Positions 9,127 to 18,383 are shown, counted from the first letter of the stretch. The stretch is DNA of 64,000 nt from Azospira oryzae (GCF_004217225.1 NZ_SHKM01000002.1:253307-317306); one strand, 5' to 3'. Numbers and translations are program-made. The notes: generated by a model from the letters alone, not told the origin.

Positions 9127-9882
9127 ATGCCCGCGCCCACGTTGCATATCACCACCTACAACATCCACAAGGGCTTTTCCCAGTTCAACCGCCGCATGAT
9201 GGTGCACGAGCTGCGGGAACGCCTGCGGGCCCTGGGCCCGGACCTGGTCTTCCTGCAGGAGGTGCAGGGGCTGCACCTGGGCCATGCGGAACAGCACGAG
9301 CACTGGCCGGAGGAACCCCAGCACGAATTCCTCGCCGAGGACGTGTGGCCCGACGCCGCCTACGGCCGCAACATGGTCTATGACCACGGCCACCACGGCA
9401 ACGCCATCCTCTCCCGCTTTCCCATCCTCTCCAGCCACAACCAGGACGTCACCCATCTGCGCTTCGAGCGCCGCGGCCTGCTCCATTGCGAAGTCCAGGT
9501 GCCGGGCTGGGAGCGCCACCTACATTGCGTCTGCGTGCACCTGTCCCTGATCGGCCGCAGCCGGCGGCGGCAGATGGACGCCCTGGCCCAGCGCCTGGAG
9601 GGTCTGGTGCCCGAGGATGCGCCCCTCATCATCGCCGGCGATTTCAACGACTGGCGCAACCGGGCCGACGGCCTGCTGGCCGAGCGCCTGGGCCTGACCG
9701 AGGTCTTCCACGGCGCCCGGGGCCGCCCGGTGCGCAGCTATCCGGCCGGCCTGCCTTTGTTCCGCCTGGACCGCATCTACGCCCGGGGCTTTGCCGTCAG
9801 CGCCACCCAGGTCCATTTCGGCCGTCCCTGGTCGCGCATCTCGGACCACGCGGCCCTCTCCGCCCACCTCACCCCCGTCTAG
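9127..9882 (+). CDS. Endonuclease/exonuclease/phosphatase family protein
   Basis: 251 residues with the EEP fold motifs in order: TYNIHKG (about 10), FLQEVQ (about 42), HGNAILSRFP (about 88), GDFNDWRN (about 171) and the C-terminal SDHAALS. These supply the metal-binding and catalytic Asp/His/Asn residues of DNase-I-like phosphodiesterases. There is no signal peptide. It ends 5 bases before the cardiolipin synthase gene, and this pairing suggests a lipid or membrane role rather than DNA repair. The substrate is not deducible. Confidence 0.88.
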   Translation: MPAPTLHITTYNIHKGFSQFNRRMMVHELRERLRALGPDLVFLQEVQGLHLGHAEQHEHWPEEPQHEFLAEDVWPDAAYGRNMVYDHGHHGNAILSRFPILSSHNQDVTHLRFERRGLLHCEVQVPGWERHLHCVCVHLSLIGRSRRRQMDALAQRLEGLVPEDAPLIIAGDFNDWRNRADGLLAERLGLTEVFHGARGRPVRSYPAGLPLFRLDRIYARGFAVSATQVHFGRPWSRISDHAALSAHLTPV

Positions 9883-9887
9883 GCACC

Positions 9888-11048
9888 ATGGACGCGGCCT
9901 ACCTGCCAGGCAACCGGGTCACCCTGCTCAACAGCGGCGACGAGTTCTTCCCCGCCCTGCTGGCCGCCATCGACGGGGCGGAGCGGGAGGTGCATCTGGA
10001 GACCTACATCTTCGAGGCCGACGAGACCGGCCAGGCTGTCGCCTCCGCCCTCTGCCGGGCCGCCCGGCGCGGCCTCAAGGTGCGGGTCCTGGCCGACGGC
10101 TTCGGCGCCCGGGACTTTCCCCGGACCCTGATGCCGGCCCTGGTGGCCGACGGCGTGCAGGTCCTCATCTACCGCCCGGAACTGCCCGACCTGGGCCTGC
10201 GACGGCATCGCCTGCGCCGCCTGCACCGCAAGATCACCGTGGTGGACGGCCGCCTGGCCTTCGTCGGCGGCATCAACATCATCGACGACCGCAACACGCC
10301 GCACCAGATTCCGCCCCGCTTCGATTACGCCGTCTGCGTCGAGGGCCCGTTGCTGGAACCGATCCAGCGCTCGGTGCGGCATGTCTGGGAAATCGTCGTC
10401 TGGGCCAGTTTCCGCCACCGCTTCCGCCTGCCGCCGCCGGCCCCGGCCTGTTGCCAGCCGGTCGGCAACCAGCTCGCCGCCTTCGTGGTGCGGGACAACA
10501 TCCGCCACCGGCGCGACATCGAGGATGCCTACCTGCAGGCCATCGCCTCAGCCCGGGAGGAGGTGATCCTGGCCAACGCCTATTTCCTGCCGGGGCGCCG
10601 CTTCAAGGAAGCCCTGCGGGAAGCCGCCGCCCGGGGCGTGCGCGTCACCATCCTGCTGCAGGGGCGGGTGGAATACCGGCTGCTGCACTACGCCAGCCAG
10701 GCCCTCTACGGCAGCCTGCTGGAGGCCGGCATCCGCATCGTCGAATACCACCGCAGCTTCCTCCACGCCAAGGTGGCGGTGGTGGACCGGGACTGGGCCA
10801 CCGTGGGCTCCAGCAACATCGATCCCTTCTCCCTGCTGCTGGCCCGGGAGGCCAATGTGGTGGTGCGGGACGCCACCTTCACCGCCCAGTTGCGGAGCAG
10901 CCTGCAGCAGGCCATGGCCGAGGGCGGACGGGAGCTGCTGCCGGGACGCTGGCGCCGCATTCCCTGGCATTCCCGCTGGCTGCGGCGCCTGGCCTATTCC
11001 CTGGTGCGGCTGATGATCGGACTGGCGGGCTACGGCGCCAGGCACTGA
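9888..11048 (+). CDS. clsB: Cardiolipin synthase B-type phospholipase D protein
   Basis: 386 residues from the ATG at 9888, immediately after the EEP gene stop; no ribosome site is visible, so translation is probably coupled. Two HKD motifs of the phospholipase D superfamily are present: HRKITVVDGRLAFVGG (about 110) and HAKVAVVDRDWATVGSSN (about 290). There are no N-terminal transmembrane helices, as in ClsB, and the C-terminus is hydrophobic and basic. ClsB-type enzymes make cardiolipin by phosphatidyl transfer at the inner membrane. The ORF is open far upstream in this frame, but that part is a shadow of the EEP gene. Confidence 0.88.
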   Translation: MDAAYLPGNRVTLLNSGDEFFPALLAAIDGAEREVHLETYIFEADETGQAVASALCRAARRGLKVRVLADGFGARDFPRTLMPALVADGVQVLIYRPELPDLGLRRHRLRRLHRKITVVDGRLAFVGGINIIDDRNTPHQIPPRFDYAVCVEGPLLEPIQRSVRHVWEIVVWASFRHRFRLPPPAPACCQPVGNQLAAFVVRDNIRHRRDIEDAYLQAIASAREEVILANAYFLPGRRFKEALREAAARGVRVTILLQGRVEYRLLHYASQALYGSLLEAGIRIVEYHRSFLHAKVAVVDRDWATVGSSNIDPFSLLLAREANVVVRDATFTAQLRSSLQQAMAEGGRELLPGRWRRIPWHSRWLRRLAYSLVRLMIGLAGYGARH

Positions 11049-11073
11049 GGGTCTGGGAGCCAGCAGGCAAGCC

Positions 11074-11985
11074 CTATTCCAGGCTGACGGCCCGGCAACG
11101 GGGAACCAGCGCCAGGTTCCAGTGGGCCACCGCCCAGGCCCAGACCTCGTCCCGGCTGGCGGCACGCAGGGCCGGAGGCGGCCGCTGGCCAAGGAACTCC
11201 AGGGCATCCACCAGGGCCGGCACCGGCCGGTCATCGTCCAGGGCCGGCGCCCGGGTCTGTTTGGACAGCTTCTCGCCCCGGGCATTGGTGGCCAGGGGCA
11301 GATGCACGTAGGCCGGCGTTGGCACGCCCAGGCACTGCTGCAGCCAGATCTGGCGCGGCGTCGAATCCAGCAGGTCGGCCCCGCGCACCACGTGGGTGAC
11401 GCCCTGGAAGGCATCGTCCACCACCACCGCCAGCTGGTAGGCGTACTGGCCGTCGGCCCGCAGCAGAACGATGTCCCCCACGTCCCGCTCCAGGTTGTGC
11501 CCCACCCGGCCTAGCAGGCCGTCCTCGAAGCTCACCTCCCGGTCCGGCAGACGCAGGCGCCAGGCCCGGGGCGACTGCCCGGGCTGCAAACCGCCGCGGC
11601 AGGTGCCGGCATAGCGGGGGGCGCCGTCGATGGAGCGGCCGCCGTGGCCCTCGGCGATTTCCTTGCGCGAACAGGCGCAGGGATAGGCCTGCCCCGCCGC
11701 CTGCAGGCGGGCCAGGGCAGCGGCATAGGCCTCGTGGCGCTGGCTCTGCCACAGCACCGGGCCATCCCAGACGAAGCCGTAGGCTTCCAGGCTGCGCAGG
11801 ATGGCATCCGCCGCGCCCGGCACCGTGCGCGGCCCATCCACATCCTCCATGCGCACCAGCCACTCGCCCTGGCGGCAACGGGCCTCCAGGCAACTGCCGA
11901 GGGCAGCCACCAGGGAACCGAAATGCAGGGGGCCGGAGGGCGAGGGGGCAAAGCGGCCGCGATAGGCGGAAGGGGAGCGGGTCAT
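11074..11985 (-). CDS. gluQ: Glutamyl-Q tRNA(Asp) synthetase
   Basis: 303 residues resembling the catalytic half of glutamyl-tRNA synthetase without an anticodon-binding domain. YRGRFAPSPSGPLHFGSL holds the HIGH-like signature and GEKLSKQ the KMSKS-like one. CACSRKE and the later CRGG with a nearby tyrosine match the zinc-binding insertion of GluQ-RS. The enzyme glutamylates queuosine in tRNA-Asp. It is convergent with clsB. Directly upstream is a minus-strand terminator that fits no adjacent gene and probably belongs to ychF, now displaced by the island. Confidence 0.93.
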   Translation of the reverse strand: MTRSPSAYRGRFAPSPSGPLHFGSLVAALGSCLEARCRQGEWLVRMEDVDGPRTVPGAADAILRSLEAYGFVWDGPVLWQSQRHEAYAAALARLQAAGQAYPCACSRKEIAEGHGGRSIDGAPRYAGTCRGGLQPGQSPRAWRLRLPDREVSFEDGLLGRVGHNLERDVGDIVLLRADGQYAYQLAVVVDDAFQGVTHVVRGADLLDSTPRQIWLQQCLGVPTPAYVHLPLATNARGEKLSKQTRAPALDDDRPVPALVDALEFLGQRPPPALRAASRDEVWAWAVAHWNLALVPRCRAVSLE

Positions 11986-12013
11986 GGGCCGGAGTTTACC
12001 GGATCGGCACCAA

Positions 12014-12047
12014 GAAAAAGCCGGCCCGCTCTGACGAGGGGGCCGGC
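12014..12047 (-). terminator. Orphaned intrinsic terminator, probably of ychF
   Basis: On the minus strand this is an 8-bp perfect stem GCCGGCCC/GGGCCGGC followed by a five-T run. It points toward gluQ, yet no minus-strand gene ends here. Joining the sequence left of the 12068 repeat to ychF at the 30426 repeat puts this terminator about 30 bases after the ychF stop. Confidence 0.85.
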
Positions 12048-12067
12048 CGGCATGGGGCGGGAGAAAA

Positions 12068-12078
12068 TCAGACGTTGA
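12068..12078 (+). repeat. Left attachment core (attL)
   Basis: TCAGACGTTGA, identical to 30426-30436. To its left is chromosome (the orphaned terminator and gluQ), to its right island DNA. Read on the minus strand, the copy at ychF encodes the last codons and the stop (TTC AAC GTC TGA region). Confidence 0.75.
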
Positions 12079-12171
12079 TCACACGTTTAAACGTTGATCG
12101 GTCTGCAAAGGGCCGTGAATGCTAGGTTTCGCGGGGAAATCGGGCCACAGCCTTTGCGGGAATCGCTGGAA

Positions 12172-12200
12172 GTACCCCCAGTTGTACCCCCATAGGGGTA
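12172..12200. repeat. Putative integrase arm sites, left end
   Basis: Two direct copies of GTACCCCCA (12172-12180 and 12184-12192) plus an inverted TAGGGGTA (12193-12200). The same 9-mer occurs twice, with a variant third copy, at the other end of the island in front of the integrase gene. Paired short repeats inside both ends are typical of tyrosine-integrase arm binding. Function is inferred. Confidence 0.55.
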
Positions 12201-12355
12201 TCGGGATGATAGATCAGTCTGGATGCCGGTGCCAGCGCTGCGCCTGCCGGATAAAACGGGTATGGCGCAGACCGCATTGTTAGCTGACGCATGGGACGGT
12301 ACGCGATGAGATGCAGGGGAACGGGCCACTGTGGCCCAGACCTTGGAGAACTCCC

Positions 12356-13513
12356 ATGGCAGACCATCACAACCGCCACAATCCGCTGGGGCAAGACGCC
12401 CTGTTCACTACGCCGGCCTCGCTCATGCTCGATGCCCGCCTCACGCCGCTGGAGCGCAATGGTTGGCAGGTTCTGCGCATGCTGCGCTCTGTCGAGGGCA
12501 TCAGCCCGCTGGCGAACCTGGGGCAGCTGCGCCGCTATCTCACCTCTACCCCGCTGGGCCAACGAGCCGGATACGAGACGGCCCGGCGCGTTCTCGTCGT
12601 GCTTCGGCTGACGGGGTGGATCAGTCTGGCGGGTCAGCACCGCGACCCTCTGACCGGCCATGTGCTCAGCGAGCTGTATCAGGTTCACGAAAGCGCCCTC
12701 GACTTCCAACAGGCTTGCACGCTCGATGCCAGCCTGCCCGCGCTTCTGCAATCTTCCATCGGCCACGAAAACAACCAGGTGGATCGGGTGGCCGTCCACA
12801 TTCAGGCAACGCTGGCGCAAGCGCCGGAAGCGGCTTCCATTGCGGCCCACGATCAGTTCCGCGATGACGATAATTTGCCCCCTACTCCGCCGTTGCAGGC
12901 GGGTGAGGCAGCCGACCCACCGTCATTGTCTGGCGATTCCGCTGGAAGCACGCTTGTTCCGCCACAGACCGGACACGCTCGCCACAGGACGGCTGCGCAG
13001 GACGGTACGTATAAGACGTATATGTATAAAAAAGAACGTACGTACCGCTCGCGCGAAGGCGACGGCGATCCGGCATCGCAGTCGGTGAGCTTGCCGCCAT
13101 GCCTGAGCAATGCCCAGGCAGATCAGCAAAAGGACGTGCAGGCCGCCTTGCGGCGGCTTCCGCCGCAGCATCGCCAGGAAGTACTCGACGAGTTGCAGGC
13201 ACGCAGCCAGAGCGGCACCGTACGCAATGTCGTGGCCTACTTCTTCGCCTTGGTGAAGCGCGTATTTGCGGGCGAGTTCCGCTTGTGGGCAGGTCGTAAG
13301 GAGACATCTGCCGCCCCACGGCCTGCCGAAAATCGGCCGGCTGGGGCGCCGCGTACCGAAGACCGCCCTGAACCGACTGCGCAACCGGCATCGCGTGAAA
13401 CCGCCCTGGCGCACATCGCCAACATCCGCAAGATCATGAACACCTCGACGAACGCTGGGGACATCGCAGCGCAGGCAATGCAGGCCAGGGGATGGCAGCC
13501 GCATCCTGCGTAG
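12356..13513 (+). CDS. STY4528-type island replication protein
   Basis: 385 residues from the ATG at 12356 (GGAG seven bases upstream). The N-terminal half (NPLGQDALFTTPASLMLDAR, LTPLERNGWQVLRMLRS, LGQRAGYETARRVLVVLRLT) matches the STY4528-like protein carried by pathogenicity islands and integrative conjugative elements and annotated as a replication protein. The middle is low complexity and the tail basic. In full elements it sits among replication and transfer genes. Here it is followed only by the integrase-type gene, which suggests an ICE remnant. Its biochemical role in the island is inferred from family naming only. Confidence 0.82.
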   Translation: MADHHNRHNPLGQDALFTTPASLMLDARLTPLERNGWQVLRMLRSVEGISPLANLGQLRRYLTSTPLGQRAGYETARRVLVVLRLTGWISLAGQHRDPLTGHVLSELYQVHESALDFQQACTLDASLPALLQSSIGHENNQVDRVAVHIQATLAQAPEAASIAAHDQFRDDDNLPPTPPLQAGEAADPPSLSGDSAGSTLVPPQTGHARHRTAAQDGTYKTYMYKKERTYRSREGDGDPASQSVSLPPCLSNAQADQQKDVQAALRRLPPQHRQEVLDELQARSQSGTVRNVVAYFFALVKRVFAGEFRLWAGRKETSAAPRPAENRPAGAPRTEDRPEPTAQPASRETALAHIANIRKIMNTSTNAGDIAAQAMQARGWQPHPA

Positions 13514-14112
13514 CAAATGCTGCCGCGAAACGGGGCGTCACTGCACGCCGCAGTGATGCCCCCACGCACACCAGCAACAATGCGGGCGAACGCCAGATCC
13601 CATTGTGTGCGGCATACATGATGATGGCCGTCCTACACTGACCGGGAAGTCGCCAAGACCGATGGGCTTCGTACATCGGCACCCCAACAGCGCAGGCTCC
13701 TGCAAGCGCTGGCCCGACAGGGTGGAGCCGCCCCGGGTATGCCAAGGCTTCGACCGCATACCGGCCCTACCCAGGGCGGAGCCTTCTTCGTCTGTTTGAA
13801 CTCATCCCTACCGCGCAGCCGGGCGCACTGTCCTTTGCGGCAATTGCCTGTGTGTAACGCACAGGGCTCCCGCTGCATTTCTCATCCCACTCACTTCATA
13901 GGAGGACTCGTCCACGTTCGCATCACTTTCGTCTTGTAGTACCTCCGTCCGAGCTTCCAGCAGGGAGCAAGACGGACGCCTCACCCGAGGCTCTGGTGTC
14001 TCCTGAACACCATGCCCCTGCCCTCACGGGATCTCGCCTTGGCGAGTTGGCACCAACACTAACCACTGAATTTCAGGACAACGCTGTACGGCGCTTTGCG
14101 TGGAGGCCGGAA
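13514..14112. other. Intergenic region of the island with a strong hairpin; no convincing gene
   Basis: This gap follows the replication gene. Just after its stop lies a 13-bp stem with one G-T pair, GGGGCGTCACTGC/GCAGTGATGCCCC at 13532-13562; it lacks a T tract, so it is not a standard terminator. The rest contains short open frames only, without ribosome sites or recognisable products. An AGGAGG-like stretch at 13901-13906 has no gene after it. The last 117 bases (from GTG 13996) are in frame with the following recombinase. Confidence 0.5.
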
Positions 14113-14976
14113 GTGGACGACTTGACCTATACCCTGCGGCAGCTCTGCCAGCGCAACCGCGACGGCAGTCACAACACGCAGGCCGACCGGATGCGTTCGC
14201 TGTCGCTGGCCGCGCGGCAACTGCGCGAGGCCGGTTTCCGGCAGATGAAAGCTTCGTCTCTCAAGGGCAAGCACGTCCAGGCGCTGCTGGATCGCTGGCA
14301 GGGAGAAGGCTTGTCGTCCGGCACCATTAAGAATCGGCTCTCTCACCTGCGCTGGTGGGCCGAGAAGATCGGCAAGGCCGGCATCCTGCCGGCGGACAAC
14401 ACGCAACTCGGCGTGGCCGAGCGCCGCTATGTGACCAACATCAGCAAGGCCCAAGAACTGGGCACAGGTCTTGAACAGGTCACCGATGCGCACGTGCGTA
14501 TGAGTCTTCAGCTACAGGCCGCCTTCGGATTGCGTCGGGAGGAAGCGATCAAGTTCCAGCCCAGTTATGCGAATCGGGGTGACCACATTGCCCTCAAAGG
14601 ATCGTGGACCAAGGGCGGCCGGGAGCGGACTGTACCCGTCATCACGGCAGAGCAACGCGATGTGCTCCAGGCAGCACACCGTTTGGCGGGCACAGGATCA
14701 TTGATCCCGGCAGACAAGACTTTCATCCAGCAGCGGCACGTCTACGATGGTCAGTGCAAGGCGGCGGGACTGAGCAACATGCATGGCCTTCGTCATCAGT
14801 ACGCGCAAAGTCGCTATGAAGCCTTGACGGGTTGGAAAGCTCCAGCGGCAGGCGGACCGCAACGCCAATCGCTGACAATGCCACAACGCTTGCTCGACAC
14901 CGAAGCTCGCGAGAGCATCAGTAAGGAGCTTGGCCACAATCGTGCCGGGATCGTATCGGCCTACTGTGGGCGCTAG
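14113..14976 (+). CDS. Tyrosine recombinase of the ICE-associated integrase-domain family
   Basis: About 287 residues from GTG 14113, which has GGAGG six bases upstream and begins VDDLTYTLRQLCQ, where relatives normally begin. The frame is also open to GTG 13996. An N-terminal SAM-like DNA-binding part (QADRMRSLSLAARQLREAGF, KGKHVQALLDRW) precedes a catalytic domain with Arg in FGLRREEAIKF, HGLRH (HxxR), ELGHNR and a final Tyr in SAYCGR, so all active-site residues are present. Such genes sit inside conjugative-type islands rather than at their ends, so it may be accessory to the terminal integrase. It is convergent with the Argonaute gene, 4 bases apart. Confidence 0.8.
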   Translation: MDDLTYTLRQLCQRNRDGSHNTQADRMRSLSLAARQLREAGFRQMKASSLKGKHVQALLDRWQGEGLSSGTIKNRLSHLRWWAEKIGKAGILPADNTQLGVAERRYVTNISKAQELGTGLEQVTDAHVRMSLQLQAAFGLRREEAIKFQPSYANRGDHIALKGSWTKGGRERTVPVITAEQRDVLQAAHRLAGTGSLIPADKTFIQQRHVYDGQCKAAGLSNMHGLRHQYAQSRYEALTGWKAPAAGGPQRQSLTMPQRLLDTEARESISKELGHNRAGIVSAYCGR

Positions 14977-14980
14977 TACT

Positions 14981-16438
14981 TCACATAAACAACCGGTATG
15001 CGTAAGCATTTCCTGGCAGTGTCGGGACATTGGCAATGGTTCTTGCCAGCCGTTGTGAATATCGAATAGTGACTGGAACTGGGTCGTATAGCGCATCGTT
15101 GTTCCAGTCCATCTTTGTCAGAGCAAGCGCTTCGAATGCAGTCAGTTCAATCGGCCCGACGCCCGCGTATCGCACGATGTTGATTGGGCGCGGAATGCTT
15201 TTGCCACCCTGGTAATAATCGCCCCGAGATGCAGCACGAGGTGCATTGCCAGCAACCCAAACTAGCGCAGACCTCCCCGAACGCTGCATCACTGCGCCTC
15301 GCGGCACAGGGTAACCATCAGGCTCACTTTTCCTTTGCGGCGTGGGATTACGGCTTTCTTGCAACCAAACGCCTCGCCATCCGGCGTTGCTGGCCACCTC
15401 GACGCACTCTACCTCCTGAATAGCGGATAGCGCATCCAACGCGCCTTCCAGTTCCTCTGGCTTGAACGATGTGGTCTTATGAACGACCAGACGGCGTGGC
15501 AGCATGCCTCCATTACGACTTTGATAAAGGGTCAGGCTCCGTGCAAGCACCGCACGCATGTCACTTCGGCTAAGAAATGGATTTCGGCGCGCCTCATCAA
15601 CGTCTTTGACCGGATCACGCGCCTCGAAGGCGACGAACTGCATGCCCCCGCCATCAGCATCAAAAACCTGCGAGCAGCAGGTCACGTAATGCGCCTCTTG
15701 CGGATTTCCCCTCAGGGCATAGGCCAACCCGATGTATGCCGTATTCTCAGGCACGCCCTTCAATGGAGCTAACTTCCAAGGAATGCCACCGGCCTTTACA
15801 TAGAGTGCAATGGACAGACGCCACGCCAATGAAGCCTTATAACCAAATGTGAAAACGCGATCGTTGATGACTTGGGTGGGAATGCCATGCCCCGCACCTA
15901 GTGCCTTGAGTGCATCGTGCGCATCAAAACCAGGTGCACGAAATGCAATCTGCCAAGCATCCGGCAGATGTACCAGTACGACATCGAAGTGATCATGTAC
16001 CAATGCCAGGCGTTGCATCGCCGTACGCAACGCGTGCAGTAAACGGACATGTGGCGGGCCTTCAGGCCCCAAAGACCCAACATCATCCGGCAGCTTGATA
16101 TGCGCCTCTCCGGTTTTGGCAGCGACCAGAGGAACATTGAACGTATTTTCGAAGCCACGAAACGCAGGTACATACTGTTTTCGATCTGAAGGCGCGTGAC
16201 TGGATCGCAGCGTATTGACCAATGTGCGAAGATTGTTCCAGCCACCGACCGGGCCTACCGTCGCAATACGAAGTTCAGGTGTGTAAGTTGGAAAGATCGA
16301 ACTACTGTACGCACCATGCTGAACGATTCCCCGCAAAGGGTTCACGTCCAGCGAAGTGTCTTCCGTATTGAAGGTCAGCAGCGGCTCTTCCAGCAGAGAG
16401 AAGGGCGGCAACTTCGATGCACTATAGTCTGCACTCAT
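14981..16438 (-). CDS. Short prokaryotic Argonaute (MID-PIWI), catalytically inactive
   Basis: 485 residues with only the MID and PIWI halves of Argonaute. The MID guide-binding region is recognisable (PTQVINDRVFTFGYKASLAW, about 187-206), followed by ALYVKAGGIPWKL, typical of short pAgos. In PIWI, YIGLAYALRG (235-244) has Ala where nucleases have the first catalytic Asp, and LVVHKTTSF (317-325) lacks the later Asp, so target cleavage is not expected. The C-terminus ends in hydrophobic RLFM as in the family. Its start overlaps the SIR2-APAZ stop by 4 bases. In SPARSA systems this protein binds guide RNA and target DNA and switches on the SIR2 partner. Confidence 0.9.
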   Translation of the reverse strand: MSADYSASKLPPFSLLEEPLLTFNTEDTSLDVNPLRGIVQHGAYSSSIFPTYTPELRIATVGPVGGWNNLRTLVNTLRSSHAPSDRKQYVPAFRGFENTFNVPLVAAKTGEAHIKLPDDVGSLGPEGPPHVRLLHALRTAMQRLALVHDHFDVVLVHLPDAWQIAFRAPGFDAHDALKALGAGHGIPTQVINDRVFTFGYKASLAWRLSIALYVKAGGIPWKLAPLKGVPENTAYIGLAYALRGNPQEAHYVTCCSQVFDADGGGMQFVAFEARDPVKDVDEARRNPFLSRSDMRAVLARSLTLYQSRNGGMLPRRLVVHKTTSFKPEELEGALDALSAIQEVECVEVASNAGWRGVWLQESRNPTPQRKSEPDGYPVPRGAVMQRSGRSALVWVAGNAPRAASRGDYYQGGKSIPRPINIVRYAGVGPIELTAFEALALTKMDWNNDALYDPVPVTIRYSQRLARTIANVPTLPGNAYAYRLFM

Positions 16439-18306
16439 CGCCCGCTCCGTTGAAAGTAGTCATGGTCGTGGCTTGGCCGACTCCACGCAGTCACTGCCGA
16501 CAGTCGAAACTCCGCATCCTGCCCTGGCCCTGAGTCCTCTCTGAGGCCAATGGCTTTGACAACACCATCGTGACTGCCCGGCAAGAGCCTCGCCCATCCC
16601 GCAATGAGTCGTGCCCATTCCTTGTTTCGCCGTCCTGCCCATCGTTCACGCTGCCAATCCATGATGGGATTTGCACGGCGCACGAAAGATGCGGCGTTGT
16701 CATCGCCTTCGTCGTGACTCGTCCCATCACCGAACTCCGTGCGAGGCAGTTCAACGAAAGTAAAAGGCTCGAATGCACACCACCAGCGATCTGCCACGCG
16801 ATCCAGCCGAATCTGCACCCCTTCGCTGAAGGGGTAGCCGTGTCCTTCCACCGTTCCCGACAACGGTGTTGAATATGCTTGCCGGAGGTATGACAACTTC
16901 TCTTTGCGCGCTGCCCCCCGTTCCGGGCTATCCGTTGGCAGGCCGCTTGCCACGATGATCGCATGCCCTTTTCGCCTCAAGCGCGGCAACAAGGGCCTGC
17001 CTCTGCTAATCGCCCAGGTCAAGGCGTCGTAAAGCAATCCCAGCGCCCAACTATCGGTATCGGGATGAAGGTCAATGGTTCCAGCGATCTTTCCTCCGAC
17101 AGGTGCGAACGCCCTAAGCAATTCCGCGTCGGAACCAAAAGCGGCGATTTCACGACCGACACTGGCCACCACAGCCCTTGCTTTCGCATCACGAACCAGA
17201 TCCCGGGCACGAACCGTCGTGATTACGGTATCGATCTCAACACGACGCGCCTGTTTGGGCATAGAGAGGATCGGGATCGCCGAACACTGCAGCACTGGAA
17301 AACTGCGCTGCTCCCGAACAGGTAGTGGCAGCTCTGCCAGTATCTGGGTTGGTCTCGACTCCTGAACATGCTGCAACAAAACCGGCGGGATGCTTATTCC
17401 GTCGATGATGTCTCCGGCCAATTCATCGAACGTGGGAGATTCGACAATCGCTGTTGTCACACCCGCTTGGGCAGCCTTCTCAAGCAACTCACTGACAGCA
17501 GGAAGAACGGAGCTTGCCGAACGCGTTACCCAATAAATCCCGCCTGGAAAGGCATTCGGCTGCGCCAATGCTTCGGTTAGCGCAGCCATGACCGATTCGT
17601 CGCGGCCGCTGTAGCCGACTACCACAAGCCCGAAACGTGCGCAGGCGGCACCGAGAACGCGTCGCATCCGAACGTCCTGCTCCCTCAACTCGTCGGTCGT
17701 ATTCTTCAGTTCAACTGACTGGAAGTCGCCATGCAGCTTGGCTAGAAATGGCCAACTCGACTCTCGCAGGCAGCGTTCGGCACGCTCCGCATTGTCAATG
17801 GCGGCAGTCGTCATGTTTGCGCGTTCGTTGGCTGGCACCAACTGGTCGGTCAGAGTAGTCGCCGTCTCGACCAACTGGTCGAAATTGGTCGTGAATAAGC
17901 AAGGAATCCGGCGGGTTGTCAACAGTGCGGCAAGTACGCGGTGAGCAAAGGACGGCGTACCTCTGGTGACCGCCTGCTCTATGTAGGTACGGCGGTCTAC
18001 CGCAGTCGGATATATCGCCTCAAAAGCCCTTGCATACTCAGTGGGATCGTCAGGTGCTGGCAACTCCGAGCGCGTACTGAAGAACAAGTCGATCCGCTGT
18101 TGCCATAGCGGATCGTTGGCATCCACTTCACGGAGACTGATCCTCGACAGTTGGCAGAACAAGCGCTTCTTGAAGTCGAGGATCATTGAATAGCCAGTCG
18201 GAATACCAGCTGCGGCTGAAGCCCCGGCACCGAGGAACCAGGCAAACTGCTCAGGCCTCAAGCAAAAAGTGCTGGCAAATTGTGGTCCCGTCAGTGTCCT
18301 GATCAT
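16435..18306 (-). CDS. SIR2-APAZ effector of a SPARSA-type Argonaute defence system
   Basis: 623 residues. The N-terminal SIR2 domain has the NAD-binding loop FLGAGASAAAGIPTG (24-38), TTNFDQ (139-144), the catalytic-type His192 in KLHGDF and GYSGRDES (231-238). From about 330 an APAZ domain replaces the N-PAZ half of Argonaute; it includes GTIDLHPDTDSWALGLLYDA and the RWWCAFEPFTFVELPR segment near the end. In characterised pairs SIR2-APAZ/Ago hydrolyses NAD when guide-directed invader DNA is found and stops the infected cell. It lies 77 bases after the AAA ATPase gene and overlaps the Argonaute gene (ATGA). Base composition is lower in GC than the chromosome. Confidence 0.92.
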   Translation of the reverse strand: MIRTLTGPQFASTFCLRPEQFAWFLGAGASAAAGIPTGYSMILDFKKRLFCQLSRISLREVDANDPLWQQRIDLFFSTRSELPAPDDPTEYARAFEAIYPTAVDRRTYIEQAVTRGTPSFAHRVLAALLTTRRIPCLFTTNFDQLVETATTLTDQLVPANERANMTTAAIDNAERAERCLRESSWPFLAKLHGDFQSVELKNTTDELREQDVRMRRVLGAACARFGLVVVGYSGRDESVMAALTEALAQPNAFPGGIYWVTRSASSVLPAVSELLEKAAQAGVTTAIVESPTFDELAGDIIDGISIPPVLLQHVQESRPTQILAELPLPVREQRSFPVLQCSAIPILSMPKQARRVEIDTVITTVRARDLVRDAKARAVVASVGREIAAFGSDAELLRAFAPVGGKIAGTIDLHPDTDSWALGLLYDALTWAISRGRPLLPRLRRKGHAIIVASGLPTDSPERGAARKEKLSYLRQAYSTPLSGTVEGHGYPFSEGVQIRLDRVADRWWCAFEPFTFVELPRTEFGDGTSHDEGDDNAASFVRRANPIMDWQRERWAGRRNKEWARLIAGWARLLPGSHDGVVKAIGLREDSGPGQDAEFRLSAVTAWSRPSHDHDYFQRSGR

Positions 18307-18383
18307 TCAAGTGTCCTTATTGGCGCTACTTCCAGATTTCCATCAGCCTGCTGAAGCTAGTTTTCTCATACTACGGTTACCTC

